NCBI RefSeq assembly: GCF_000315625.1
Contig: NW_005434641.1
Location: forward strand, 423,754 to 487,753
DNA from: Guillardia theta CCMP2712
Lineage: Eukaryota; Cryptophyceae; Pyrenomonadales; Geminigeraceae
Direction: 5' to 3'
Length of the DNA stretch: 64,000 bases
The notes beneath the pieces were generated by a model, which saw nothing but the letters and a program-made list of their open reading frames with translations, ran no database searches and was not told the origin of the DNA. Within the stretch, counting starts at the first letter, position 1. Each line of letters starts with the position of its first letter. A program made the translations under genes and the position numbers. Below, piece by piece: positions 47,493 to 59,862 of this stretch.

Positions 47493-48807
47493 ATGGGCTG
47501 GACGGAGCTGCACGGGGCTGCCGGCGATGGCGACGCGGAAGAGGTGAAGAGGCTGCTCACTAGTGGGCTGGACGTGCACGAGGTGGACAATGGAGGGCTG
47601 ACAGCGCTACACGTCGCTGCTGAAGAAGGATATGTGGAGGCAGCAAGGCTGTTGTGCTCGCACGGTGCAGACCCCTGCGCAGCGTCAAAGATAGGGCAAG
47701 AGACGTGTCTTCACTTTGCGGCTAGCGAAGGGCATCTTCAGTGCGTTGAAGTGCTTGCAAGTCATATGGACAATGTGAATCAGGAATCATGTGAAGGGCT
47801 GACTGCGCTGCATGAAGCTGCAAGGCATGATTTCTCCTCTTCGCCGGTTTGCTCCAGCAACAGGCGTCTGAGAGCCATCGCAGGAACGGGTACAAGGACG
47901 TCGTCTTGCTCCTCATCGAGAAGAGTGCGAAGGTGAACAAGCAGAGCCACACCGGAAGCACCCCTCTACATCTTGGTGCGATCCCACGGGAGGTGCGTGT
48001 GTTCCGCTGACTCCAAGCTCTGTAGCCGTCGAGAATGCTCAGCTGGAAGTAGTATCGATCCTCGTTGCTGCGGGGGCAGACATGAATATACGGGACAGGT
48101 ATGGCAGAACGAAGGAGGAGACGTATGGTGAGTTAGCGAGTTATCGTCCTGCAGGGACCTCAACACGGCGGCGGATCTGGCGAATACGGAGGAAGTGATG
48201 AGAGCCCTGGGAAGCTGGAAGCCAAAGCTGATCATGGCATCGATTCCTTTCCTCTCGATTGTACTCATGACGTTTTACTCTCCTCAGAAACTCCTGGTGG
48301 ACTTCGTCTCGAGGCTGAAAAACAGAATAGCGAAAGAGACTGGGATGCCTTTGAACGGAGCCACGAAGATCGTGGGTAACTCTCGCTTCAAGAAGCTCTT
48401 CTGCCTTGAAGAATTCATGTCCGTGATGGGGCTCACTTCCTAGAGCACTAATCATTGCGCAGAACCTTCCTTGACATCTCCAAATTCAGAGATAAGTCAT
48501 TGACGGACATCAGCAAGGCTGACGTTGAAGATCGCAGCTGGAGGATCAGGCTCTACGAGGAAGAATGGAACTGGTCCTTGCTCTATGCTCGTCCTCGCCT
48601 GATCCTTCCTGACTTTTTTCTCAGTGCCCAAATCCTGACAGACGATCTCGGAGATTCTACCTCCGGTCAGCTTGGAGGCCTTCGCGGGTCCATGGGGAGG
48701 AGGTAAGAGATCTCTTCAACTTTCAACATCAGACCTCATGACAGTGGAGCAGGTTTGTGATGCGAGTCGCCAGCGAGCTGGAGGGAGACGGAGAGAACCC
48801 AACTTAG
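47493..48807 (+). CDS. Ankyrin repeat protein
   Basis: Exons 47493-47824, 47884-47975, 48026-48098, 48155-48418, 48463-48702 and 48753-48807 join in phase to about 351 residues. Four to five ankyrin units are readable in the first 190 residues (TELHGAAGDGDAEEVKRLL, TALHVAAEEGYVEAARLL, TCLHFAASEGHLQCVEVL, TALHEAARNGYKDVVLLL, then a weaker ENAQLEVVSILVAAGAD). The third repeat boundary is rebuilt by a GC-AG intron (GCAAG|GCATGA at 47825). After the repeats come a short hydrophobic patch (about residues 200-215), a basic segment and a Trp/Tyr-rich C-terminal region without a domain I know. Likely a protein-interaction adaptor. An in-frame upstream ATG at 47391 exists, but ATG 47493 begins right at the first repeat. 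Confidence 0.85.
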
Positions 48808-49077
48808 CTTGAATACACTGTTAACGGTTCTGCTGTCACTGACCAATTTACCTTCACCCGTTCTTGAACAAGCTGAACAAATTGCGATCCATTTATTCAA
48901 TACAACAACCCCTGGTACAATCTCAGGGAACTCCCAGAGCCTGGGTTCCTCGATTTTTCACGATATCCGCAACGAAAGGTTCGAAATATCCTCAGCGCCA
49001 TGTTTCCAACAACAATGGTTCTCCAAAGGAAAGCGAATTCCTGCATTTCATCGTGAGCCACATTATCATAAGCGGTA

Positions 49078-52000
49078 TCATATACCTCTCATTCTGTCAA
49101 ACCGAAATTCAGCAGAGGTTGGCACTTGAACCTTGTTTGCTAAAAATTCGGCAAACAATTGTTTCCAGTCATTCGGAATAGACATCTCAATGACATTATA
49201 TCCTCTGCCCACAAGGCAAGTTTGACTTGCAAAAGTTTTGAATGTCTCCATAACTTTGTATTTGAGCATCGGGTGATGAAGAGTGAAAACGTTCTGCAAT
49301 GTACTTACATTGTGCAACCAGGGATGTCACAGAGATTACCTGCCAGATTTTCGAAGTGACGTTGCAAATCCTCTCCTTGGACCTGTGGTTGTGAACAATC
49401 AAGAATGTTGTTGACCAATTGCATATTTACCTGTCATCGAACGACATTCTACCTAAGCTTCCAAGAAGTCGCAACAAAGAAGGGATCATTCGCTTGAAAC
49501 AATATATCCTGTCCACTATGTGATCCAGCAATATATCGACTCTGTTTGTTTCCCGATCCTGATAATAGGTCAAGATACGTTATTGGTAACAGAACTTCAC
49601 TACCATGGAAAGTGCCGCGATGTCAGTGATGAGACCCAGAATTGTCGGATCCTTGCAAAGATCATCCACAGCAAGAAACCGTAGGACAAAGCTGAAGGCT
49701 TCATCCTGCAGCAGCTCACTTATGAAACATGCTCTTCAAACAAACAAATGTCACCTTTTCTTCAACCAAACTGACACCTGGACTTCCTGCTGTAGATTGA
49801 ATTCGGAGGATCTCCACAACAAGCGTGCAATGTGCGATCAAGCTACTTCGACAACAGATTGAATTGTTTGATCCAGCTGAATCAGATTGAGTATAAATCA
49901 TGTTTCGAATTCTGGTCAAAGTAGCGATTATCAATCCGGCAGTAGCCTTTGTGATGCTCTCCTTAATTGTTGGCCAAGTGGAGATGCACTCTCTCGTTGT
50001 TTCCATCTGTTCAATGAATAGGAAGATAGCTTTCAATATGAGTAATGCAATCGTGAGGTCCTTCAGTGATCTACATAAGAATGTATGAGTGAATTGCTTG
50101 TCAACATACAGCAGAGATCAAACTACCTGAAGACAATTCTCCTGTGAAACATGGACAAGAACCCTTCGTTGCATATTGCAGGAGATTTGAACAACGCTAC
50201 TGCAAAGAGGTAAGACAGATTCATGGCACTTGTGCCGTAAGATATGTTTTTCTCCGGAAGAGTTTCTTCAAGAAGGAAAAGAATGAGCTTAGCTGAGTTT
50301 TGGGCACTTCTTTCATCACCAGAACGGATCAAGAATGCCCATATGTCTCGAGCCATCATCGAAGACATGCTCCCCTTCGACCAAACGATCTGTTGTATGA
50401 TAGTTAGTTCAGTGACACGTTCCAAATGAGAATGTTTTTGATATACCTCAGAAATCAAACCTTTTTCTGCAGTATGTCTGATATCAGAAGGAGAACCTTT
50501 CAGCATTGCAACCATAGAAACAAAGCAGCGAAAGTAAAACCCAACATTCTCTGGATTTTGAGATTCGGTATCCTCATCGCCACAGCTATAAGCCATGCAA
50601 GCTTCCATTAGTTGAAAGATATTGCCGGAATTCTTTGCAAGCGTATCTTGAACTGTAGAAGAAAACTTTCCAAAATGAAGCAAAGTTTGCATCAAGAGGT
50701 TGCATTGACCAACGATAATACTAGCTTTTTCTTCTGCATTATCTCCAGTAGACGACTCATTCAAATGCAACAATGCCTGCAGCACGGAGGACTGACAAGA
50801 AACATTCGACTGTGTGCTAGCAAACAGATTTTCGAGCGCCGCTTCCAGGATGGGTGAGAGTGAATCAGCTATCTCCTTCTTGATATCCTGCGGAATACAG
50901 CAATTCACTGCCGGGCTTCCAGCAGATCTCAATTTCGACGCAAGAGTAACAAACTTTGTACTGCATGAGGCAACGCATTGTGGCAAAAAAATGCAGAACT
51001 TTGCCAAATGAATCAATATAAAGCGCATCAGCTTCAAAACCTTTCCTGATCGATCTGACTTCAATTCGTCCACCCCTAGTTCATGGAAAGAATTTTCAAG
51101 TGCATCTAACATCAGATCTATCAGAGTTGAGCCCCGGAAGTTAGCAGAATATATCACTTTTTCAGTCTGTGATTGTGAGAGAACTTCACTGGATGTTTCA
51201 AGAATCCTATCCAAACCTTTGTACGCAGCATTCATCAGCCCCAGTTTCCTTTGCTGCGTGCTGACAAGGCACACATTTACAATGCTGTTGCAAATGGACA
51301 CAAAAATTTCGGCTTCAGTGCCATCAAATCCGTTGTGCAAGAAAAAACCATTTCTTAGGCATGTCTGTTCAAGGAACGCACATGCTTCTTTCAATATGGC
51401 GGTTGCAGTGTTTTGCATCTCCATGACATACGACAATATGTTCTTCCCTTCACTCAACGCCTGTTGAGTCAAAGTCATCATTCGCTATCGTCAATTTACA
51501 AGATGAAAAACAATGTAGTACCTCTATGCCCTTGCACAGCCTTCCAAGCAGCGAGATCTCTTCGACACATTTCAGAACCTCATCGGTGAAAGAAGTCCAT
51601 TGAAATGATGTATTGAGGTCGCTCTCGGCAAATAGACAACGAGAAACCTCATCGAGAAAACCTGTGCTCGCAGCGAATGCCTGTACATGCATAAAACTAT
51701 TCTCTGCATCCTGCACTTGAACATATTTCTTCAGCTTTTCAGCAAGTCTTTCAAGCATATGGCGATTGATTTGAAAGGTACCTAGGAGAAACGTACTGAA
51801 ATTCTCAACGAAATTAGGCAGAGAAATGCTGACTAGTTTGAAGATCAAGGTGCAACTAACCATCGCTCTCGCCTGGATTAACAGATCTGAGCCATCCAAG
51901 ATAGCTTTGAACTGAGACAGCACTTCGTTCCAACTGTCAATCATGTTCTTTGCATTGGCATTTTGGTGTGAGAAATTTCTTGCAGCTATTTGTTCATACA

Positions 52001-52250
52001 TACTTGCTATTGTCTCATCCACATCTGAAAACAGCTCTTCAATCCTTTGTTCGTGGCCTTTCTGAATACTGATGTACAGGTCAACCAGTTTGCTTTTGAG
52101 GTTACCAAGGAAATGAGCCATCATGATTGGTTTCTCTGGTAGAGGCAGATCCGAACCTTGGTTCTTCCACTGCACAGAGTTTTCGCTCAAAGTCTCTTCA
52201 TCTCTGGCCCTCTTCGCCGGAAGGCTCGCCATGTGAGTATCACACTCCAT
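49078..52250 (-). CDS. Large alpha-helical (solenoid-like) protein, unknown function
   Basis: Seven exons join in phase: 52250-51522, 51484-50127, 50070-49778, 49731-49604, 49558-49431, 49382-49340 and 49293-49078, about 964 residues. The sequence is Leu/Ser/Glu/Ile-rich and predominantly helical in character, with repeated Leu-rich amphipathic stretches like those of HEAT/ARM-type solenoids. There is no catalytic motif, membrane segment or zinc pattern. The N-terminal 25 residues include a Lys-Arg-Ala-Arg cluster that could serve nuclear import. Cys content is high. Length and layout would fit one of the large DNA-repair or nuclear scaffold proteins, but I cannot name one. Codon and base use are more AT-rich than in UPF1 or starch synthase. 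Converges on the ankyrin gene, about 270 bp between stops. Confidence 0.8.
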
Positions 52251-52269
52251 CTCCTCCAGGTTGAACAAA

Positions 52270-53200
52270 GCGATTCAAACTTCTGAGATCCTCAACATGT
52301 CAACACTCACAAGTTGCCGCCAGGTCTCACAGGAGTTCAGCACATGCACATGTTCTGGCATGAGACAATCGCGTTCACCCATACCCCGTCACCCCATCAA
52401 GCAACGACGGCGCGAGGCTCGCCATGGACGGCGGAGCAGCTTTTGCGCGGGAAACGTGACCCCCACAAACCATTAGGTTTTACTCAACTCCGACACGCCT
52501 TTTTGAAAAACTCCGAAGCTGGCGTGTAGAATTCTCTTCTGCCTTACAGGCGACGATTGTCAGCAACGGAAATAGTTGAAGCGCCTTTTATGCGAAAAGA
52601 TGTAGTTTCAAGGCGTCAAGAAGACTTTCAAAAAGTGGTCCATATCTTGAAAATTTACCCTGAAATAATGGAGTTCTAGGGTAATTTTCCACCTAGTCTG
52701 AAACTTCAGTACCGGTCCATTTGTATGATAGTTGATGGGGTGGAAACTTGAGATCTGAAAAGGAACGTCGTTTCGAAATGCTGACACGCGAAATGGTCTG
52801 TTTTGGAACACAAAGGAGTCCTTAGATGCAGCTACCCTACCCCCCCTGACTATTGAGGAGATATGATACCTGATTACCCCTTTATTTTCTCTTCCAAGAA
52901 CCCCTTCAAAGTACCCCACCGTCAGGTCGCCGGCACTGTTCCTGTAAGGGTCCGCCTCCGTTCTCCCCCCCCCCGTCCTCCTCCCTTCCACAGCCTTTTC
53001 TTCCTCCCCTCTGCACCTGCCTGCACTGAATTCGCCTCCTCTCCCCCTCCCACCAACGCTAGCTTCTCTTACGCCATCCTCATACTCCCTACCTGACAAG
53101 TCTCTGTTCCTCCCCTGTGCTCTGCTTGAACCTTTGCATTCGTTTCGCTTACCTGCTCCCGCTGTTTCCACTGATATCGTTTGTGCACATAAACTCCTTC
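52270..53200. other. Intergenic region with TACCCC tract
   Basis: About 930 bp between divergent genes. 52840-52925 on the top strand carries CTACCCTACCCCCC and GTACCCCACC words, G-rich on the coding strand of the helical gene to the left. 52960-53060 is CCT/TCC-rich. Nothing else is recognised. Confidence 0.6.
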
Positions 53201-53206
53201 AAAAGC

Positions 53207-53770
53207 ATGCAGTCCGGTCACTTCTCTAAGACTATGCCGAACCTTCGATCAAATCCCGAGCCCTTTGCTGGTGATGACCACTATCGGCCGAGCAACGACA
53301 TATTCGAGGAATGCTGTTGTGGAAACAGTATCTCGCCGTCGTCCACCAGCTCGAAACAATCGACTCTGTCCCTATCGCCAACAGCTCACTTCGCACCCTC
53401 TGGGATATTTCTGATTGACGAGAAATCAAGGATGAAGGACGCGATGAACGGCGACGTCATCATGACCGAGCTGCCTACCTTGATTGAGGAGGAATCCCCG
53501 TTGTCAAGCACTCAGAATCAGACTAGTCCGAGGAATTTCTTGTCCACTGCATCGTTCCAACGAAGCATGAAGGTGACCGCCAAGGAGTTCAGCAAGATAT
53601 CAACATGCGCCCCGCCACCAACTAAGTACAGAAGAAGCGCAAAGGACAAGCGGAACAGGAGCTGCTCTACTTCGAGGAGAGTCTTCAATGCGATGCAAGG
53701 TTTCAACATCTCGATGACTCTGTCGAAGCAGAGGAAAGATATGTTCAAGCGAACCACATCCATGCCTTAG
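53207..53770 (+). CDS. Intronless Ser/Thr-rich basic protein, unknown
   Basis: A single open frame of about 187 residues from ATG 53207. It is Ser/Thr/Pro-rich with a Cys-Cys-Cys cluster near residue 31, acidic patches in the middle (an LIEEESP phrase) and a basic C-terminal third (KYRRSAKDKRNRS, then KQRKDMFKR). There is no signal peptide or membrane segment. Such composition suits a disordered regulatory protein with many phosphorylation sites. No family recognised. The frame is open further upstream without an ATG, so a 5' exon is possible. Confidence 0.55.
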   Translation: MQSGHFSKTMPNLRSNPEPFAGDDHYRPSNDIFEECCCGNSISPSSTSSKQSTLSLSPTAHFAPSGIFLIDEKSRMKDAMNGDVIMTELPTLIEEESPLSSTQNQTSPRNFLSTASFQRSMKVTAKEFSKISTCAPPPTKYRRSAKDKRNRSCSTSRRVFNAMQGFNISMTLSKQRKDMFKRTTSMP

Positions 53771-53866
53771 ACGTTTCTGAGCACATTGTTATTATTGCAT
53801 CTTCATTTTCTCTGCGAGCTTATTTCTATTGTCGTCTGTATGTGAGTCTGTACTTTCAGTAAATTC

Positions 53867-56800
53867 TCAATGAAGCTCAGAAGGCTCCGCCGCCTCATCT
53901 CCTTCCACATAATCCGAAACCTCCGATGAGCTTGCGTCCTCACTCGAGCTGCCATCATAACGAGTCATCTTTGATTGCACAAGAGCACAGGACACGCTTG
54001 CCTTAGCAACGGCGCTCCTCTCGTCGTTTTCCTGTAAAGACATCGTCATGGTTGGGTTTGGACAAGGGCTAGGAGCTCTCACCTGTTTATCATAGAGATC
54101 TCATCTTCGCTCGCGTCACCTGACTCTTCATCCGCAGAGAATTCCTGGAGGAGGGAAGCATCAGTGCTGTGCCGAGCCAGGAGGGTAGTCGAACCATATC
54201 TTCAACCGCCTTCATCGTCTCCTTGAGCTCCTCTTGTAACCTGCCGCACAGCATTCACATGAATCATACAAGGGCCCAAGCGCTCACCGCTCCTCCACAG
54301 CAAATTTGGTGCTTTCTGTGATCCTCGTGTTGCCCGTGTAGAGCCTCATGCGTGGAAAGCGGAGCAGGAGTCTAAGGAGGAAATATCAGGACACATGACA
54401 GCCCTGGCAAACGGCCTGACTTATAAATGTTTTCTTCGCTGGCGTCAGTGATGTCATTTCTGCTCAGGTACAGCTCTATCATATTGCAGGAGCGGGACAT
54501 CAAAGTCGTTGTCAAGACTTCCAATCCTGCATCGCTGACCGAGCAGCCTTGCAAGTCCAGCTTACTGTCACAGGGAGATCAGAAGCAACAGGCTTCAGTG
54601 CATCACCAACCTTATTCTGTCGTTGGTTCTCAGCATCTCGCAAAGGACTAGAATTCCTTCATCTCCAATCTGGCAGCCGTCCAGATCTATCTTAGTGAAG
54701 ACATTGTTCGTTGCCAGCACTTCGCAGAGGACTTTCACCCCCTCCACTGTGATCATCCCTAGCTGCCCCGAAATCTTGGCTGACCTGCATGTGAAAACGA
54801 TCAACATCGCGCCACGAGCTGACTATTCAGCTGACCCGTAGTGGTTGGGGTCCAGATTATCCAGGGCTGCCAACTTCTTCTTGAACTTTGCGCCGTTGAG
54901 TTTTGCTGGGAAGTTCAATTGTACCATCCCCTTCCCTTGAATGCCCTCACGATCGGATCCTTTGTAACCTGTGAACCAGGTCCCGTTTGACCCGCAGCTC
55001 TTTCGCTTGCTCAGCTTCTCTTCCTCTTTGCTGGCAGAGTCATGTTTCCGGCCTTGTTTTCCTCTCTTGGTTGATGAGTTATGATTTCCTTTCTTCGACC
55101 GGCGGATGAATGCTGCATCGACGTTTTCTTCGCAGTCTCCATCGTTGTAAAGTACACAGTATTTCCCATTAGCTTGCACACTCTGTATCCTACCTTTGTA
55201 CCACCGCTTCTGACCTTCATTTGCATGCCATAGAGCCTTGATTTTCTGCCCTACTTTGAATGAATTCGGATATATTTCACAGTTTGACTTGGCCAGCATT
55301 TTCTGTCGGCGCTGCTCTAGAGTCAGGTCCTCGTCTGAGTCCTGGGGATCTTCAACAACTTGCCGTGACTTCACATTTCCTTCAAAATCATCAGACTCGT
55401 CATCCTCTGAAAAAACGTTCTTCGATAATCGTTTCCCCTCCCCATGGCCAGAGTTTGCCATCTCCTTGTTTGCAGCTGGTGTGAAATGCGACAGGAAGAT
55501 CACAGGGCAATCATCGCTGCTTTCAGCTGTATCATGTCCTTTCAAATGCTGTCCAGGAGTAGCATCCTTTGCTTCATCGTCATCGCATGATTGTATTTCC
55601 TGAGATTCAAGCCTCGACACTGACCAATCTCTGTTTGACAAGAAAAAGTTATGAGAGGGTTTGCCGCTCGAATGGCAAAGGTTGACCTGATACATTGTTG
55701 CAGCACAGTCTCATCAATCACTTCATTGGAACATTTCCAAGTCTCGCCATCTGACCAAGTAATCTCTCTACAAGAACCTCCTTTCTTGACAAGTTTCCTG
55801 AGCAAATTCGAGCCAATCAGGATATGCGTACATTCCGGAGCAGCCGAGGCATGCACGTTCGCCCCGCACAGCAGAGTCTGTTTCATGCATCAGCAACTTT
55901 ATCCCATGTATCTCCCAATCAAACTCTCACAGTCGCTAGAATCAGTTGTAGATCGAACGAGTCTGTGAATGATTCCTCGGTATGTACACATATGTGGACC
56001 TGGGGCAACTTGATCAAAGACATAGCAAGACCTATGAAGCATACTCGCTCCATGCCAGGCACTCCACTAGCGGCCTTGAGAGGCTTGAAGGAAGCAAAAG
56101 ACTCGAGGGAATGCGCAAACCGGTCGACAACACAGGTGTGCAGCCATATCCGGGTAGCGAATTGCTTGCCTTGTTCCCTTGCCTGACAAGAGCGTCACAA
56201 GCAGCTCAACTAGAGCTGGGAGATGAGAGATGCGAATGAACCATAGGTAAAGACATACCCATGATGAGAATATCCCTATCTCCTGGTCCACCTCCTCCTT
56301 CCCCGTCTCCCAGTAATCGAAGATCTGCCGAGGTAGGTATCAGCGCGACAGGTCAAAACGGTTCATGTCATCACCACGTGAGTGCATTCTTGCACTTCCT
56401 TGGCGATCTTGCCACCGCAAGAAAGGTACTCCTGAGTGAAGCAAGCAACTCAAACCTCGTCGCACTGACCCTCCCCTACCTCAATGTCCCTCTGCGACCC
56501 CATGAGCCCGTTGCACTCGGATTCCAGCGGGAGGAGGTACAGGCATGTGCCCCGAGCCCATGAAGGGCTCTCCCAACTTTCTTCATCGCTGTTCACGCTC
56601 TCCCACCCGCTGCTGCACGACTCTCCTTCCGTGTCGCTCTGACCTTCTCTCACGGCTTGCAGCTTGTTCCAAGTCTCCCCCTGATCTGAAGGCTCCTCCC
56701 TGTTCCGCTTCCTCTTCATCAAGGGTGACTTTCCTCCCCTTCTCCTGTCCGCCGAGGGTGAACCTAGCTCTATCACCCTCTCCCTGTTGTTGCCACAGAG

Positions 56801-57199
56801 CGGATGCCGAGACAGAAAATCTTTGATCAGTTTGCTCCCTTCTCCACCAAAATCGTTCTCTCTCAGATCCACGTACTCCAAGTCTGGTGAAAGTTCAATC
56901 CCCTTCAGGAGCATGGATAGGCTCTTGCTGGTTATCCCGTTCTGACCAAGGTCCAGCCATGTCAGACTGTTCTCGCGCATCAGGAGCGTCCGGCACAGAT
57001 CCTGGCACCCGTCGTCGCCGATACAGCAGCAGCGGAGGTCAAGGGCCTTGTGCCCGCCAACCTCTGCCATGGAGAGGTAGACAGCCTGGAGCTGTTCCCT
57101 GCTGAAGAAGGATCCTCTCAGATCCATCTTCCTCTCCCCCTTCCCCTTCATCAACTTCTCCATCGTCTTCCTCCATTCCGCTCCCTCCACCCCCGCCAT
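53867..57199 (-). CDS. Leucine-rich repeat protein with Tudor-like domain
   Basis: Exons 57199-56480, 56407-56375 (or 56378), 56324-56121, 56074-55931, 55877-55687, 55630-54836, 54784-54611, 54564-54421, 54371-54288, 54240-54195, 54144-54083 and 54031-53867, about 900 residues. Residues about 40-140 contain RI-type leucine-rich repeats (SLTWLDLGQNGITSKSLSMLL-like). A basic/acidic linker follows. Near residue 600 a Tudor-like fold is suggested by KVGQKIKALW, RWYKGRI and the YCVLYNDGD segment. Two or three further LRR units follow (KIDLDGCQIGDEG, KLDLQGCSVSDAG, ELYLSRNDITDAS). Thus LRRs flank a Tudor-like domain, an unusual order. The final junction does not close: the exon ending at 54083 leaves two bases, while the acidic Ser-rich last exon is open in phase 0. 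One exon boundary near 54.1-54.2 kb is therefore wrong, or there is a base error. Confidence 0.75.
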
Positions 57200-57344
57200 G
57201 TGGCGCAAGCGCGGGACGGGATGGGAACCGGGGTAGTGGACGAATTCCAAACGGGGTGGGTCCTGAGGCTGTTTGAGAAGGGGTACTCAAGATGAAGGAT
57301 TGTTCAAAAGGGTGGGTAATAACAGATCAAACAAGGGGTACAAG

Positions 57345-57474
57345 AGAGGAAACGGGTGGGTAATTGTTTCAAAAATCAGGGTAGGGGGTGTTTTGTTTTT
57401 TCTTTTACAGAGGAAACGGGTGGGTAATTGTTTCAAAAATCAGGGTAGGGGGTGTTTTGTTTTTTCTTTTACAC
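57345..57474. repeat. Tandem duplication, two copies of 64 bp
   Basis: Positions 57345-57408 and 57409-57472 are identical as read, each with a GGGTGGGTAATTG start, a TTTCAAAAATCAGGG middle and a long T-rich end. The unit carries the GGGTA/GGGGT wording of the tracts seen elsewhere. It lies between the divergent LRR-Tudor and coiled-coil genes. Confidence 0.95.
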
Positions 57475-57514
57475 AGGTTTACTGTTAGAAAAGGGAGTAG
57501 CAGGAGCGGCAGGA

Positions 57515-57630
57515 TGAGCAGGAGCAGAAAGAGGGTAAGCAGAATCAGGAGAGGGTGCACAGAGTCGACACCTGAGCAGGAGCAGAAAGAGGGTAAGCAG
57601 AATCAGGAGAGGGTGCACAGAGTCGACACC
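57515..57630. repeat. Tandem duplication, two copies of 58 bp
   Basis: 57515-57572 and 57573-57630 are identical, each running from TGAGCAGGAGCAG to GAGTCGACACC. Only 43 bp separates it from the 64-bp duplication, so two independent recent duplications sit side by side upstream of the coiled-coil gene. Confidence 0.95.
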
Positions 57631-57771
57631 TGAGATGTTGCCATGTTGGCCAGACGAACAAACGAGAAGGAAAAACGGAAAATGAACATGATTACACAAC
57701 TTCTATCAGATCAAACTTATCAAACATAGAGGGCTCCGAAAACGATACTGATCACCATTTTGGAGTGTAGG

Positions 57772-59822
57772 ATGACGGGATCATCGCTGATCAAGTTCAC
57801 ACTCAACTACGAGGTCGTTACCTGCTCTAACTTGGAGCGGGGGCTTCTGATCGAAATGCTCAGGTGCTCGACGAGTTTGTGAACTCGACGAAAGCGCTTT
57901 TCCAGGAGCATGACAAGAGGTAGGAGCGAGTTGCTTCATGCTCGAGCTCTGACGACTTCGTCTCGTTCAGGATCGCTGTCCTTGAGAAGCAGCAGGTGGG
58001 CTCATGGCCTCCCGTACTCGGGCACAGTTTTCATTGATGGCCCGCTGCTTCTAGGTAGCGCTGACAAGTCAGAACCAAGCTCTGCAGAAGCAGCTCAAGG
58101 TGATTCGGCAGCGAGGGGTGCCTACTGCATTGACGGGCGATTATGTAGAACAGGGAGGATGAGATAAGAGTTTTGAGAGGGGAATGCAAATCGCTGGCCC
58201 AGCAGGTGTACATGAAGCGATCCCTTGCGGTGCCTGTACTGATGGGCATTACTGCCGAGCAGGTCATCGATATGGAGGTGCAGAATCAAGGACTGAGGGA
58301 AGAGAACGCGTTGTCCTTCACCAAGATGTATCAGAAGCTGGAGAGCACATGTAAGACAATCATGATGAGAATGATGGAGATGATGATGATGATGATGATG
58401 ACGATGGAGATGGCGGTGATGGTGGTAGTAGTAGTGTTGGTGGTGATGATGATAGCTACTGTGATGCTTTTGTTGCGATTATGACATGACGTTTCTTGCA
58501 GCCACATCTGATGGTTTACAGAAAGAGTTTATGATGTTGAAAGAAGAGTCCGACAATCGTATGCTCATCCTTGAGAACCTTGTAAGGGATTTATTCCTTT
58601 GTTCCATTAACACCACCACCAACAACAACACCATCATATCATTCTCCTCCTCCTCCTGCTCCTTCTCATCATCATCATCATCACCACTTCCACCACCACC
58701 ACCACCACTACCACCATGCTCCTCCTCCTCCTCCACCACCACCTCATCATCATACTCTCTTTTCTTCTTCTTCTTCTTCTTCTTCTTCGTCTTGCTCTCC
58801 TCCTCCTCCTCCTCCTCCTCCTCCTCCTCCTCCTCCTCCTCCTCCTCTGCCACCATCATCTTCATTATACTCTCTTCTTCTTCTTCTTCGTCTTCGTCTT
58901 GCTCTCCTCCTCCTCCTCCTCATCATCATCATCATCATCACCATCATCATCATCCTTCACTATTCTCTTTCGATGACTCTTGAGCAAGATGCGTGAAATC
59001 GGAGGAGACAAGGTGAAGGGCATGATCAACGATATCTCATCTCTCCAGCACGGTGACGTCAGCACATGCTGCCTGCTGCGATGACGCGACACGGCAGACA
59101 CTGTCGCGCTGTGGAAGGAGAATGCTCGGATGGTGCTGGAGATGGAACACAGGGCCCACCACGATGAGGTAGGAAGGAGAGGAGAGAAAGAGACGGGACG
59201 GGACGGGACGGGACGGGAGGAGGGGAGGGGAGAGGAGAAGAAGGGTAAAGGAGAAGAGGAGAGGAGAGGAGAGAACGTGACGTGACGGGAGGGGAGGGGA
59301 GGGGAGGGGAGGGGAGAGGAGAAGAAGGGAGAAGAAGGGTGAAGGAGAAGGGGAGGGGAAAGATGAGGGGAAAGGAAATGAGATTGAGTGAAGAAAAGGA
59401 GCAGGGTAGAAAGAGATGTGGAAGGGAGGGGAGTGAAGGATTGGAGGGGAGAGAAGAGTCAGGGGAAAAATGTTCTTAAACCTCCCCAGGTGCAAGAAAT
59501 CCGCAAACAGCTGCGAGAGGTCAAGGTCAGAAGCAATCTTCTTCTCCTCCTCCTCTTCCTCCTCCTCCTAGCTGTCCTTGGTTCGCTCCAACCTTCCTCC
59601 TCGTCCTTCTCTACCTGCCCAGGGGCTTCAACTGACGAGGACGACGACAGAGGGAGGTTGAGGTCGTGAGGATCAACAGCGGGGAGGAGGCAGAGCAGGA
59701 GAGAAGGAAGGAAATATCGGACCTCAAGGTAAGGGAGCAGGCGTCATGGCCCCAACTTGCTGATCCTCGCTACAGGACTCGTTGTGTAACCTGCTGTCAG
59801 AGGCTGAGCTGAGGTCAGGAAG

Positions 59823-59862
<40 letters not shown>

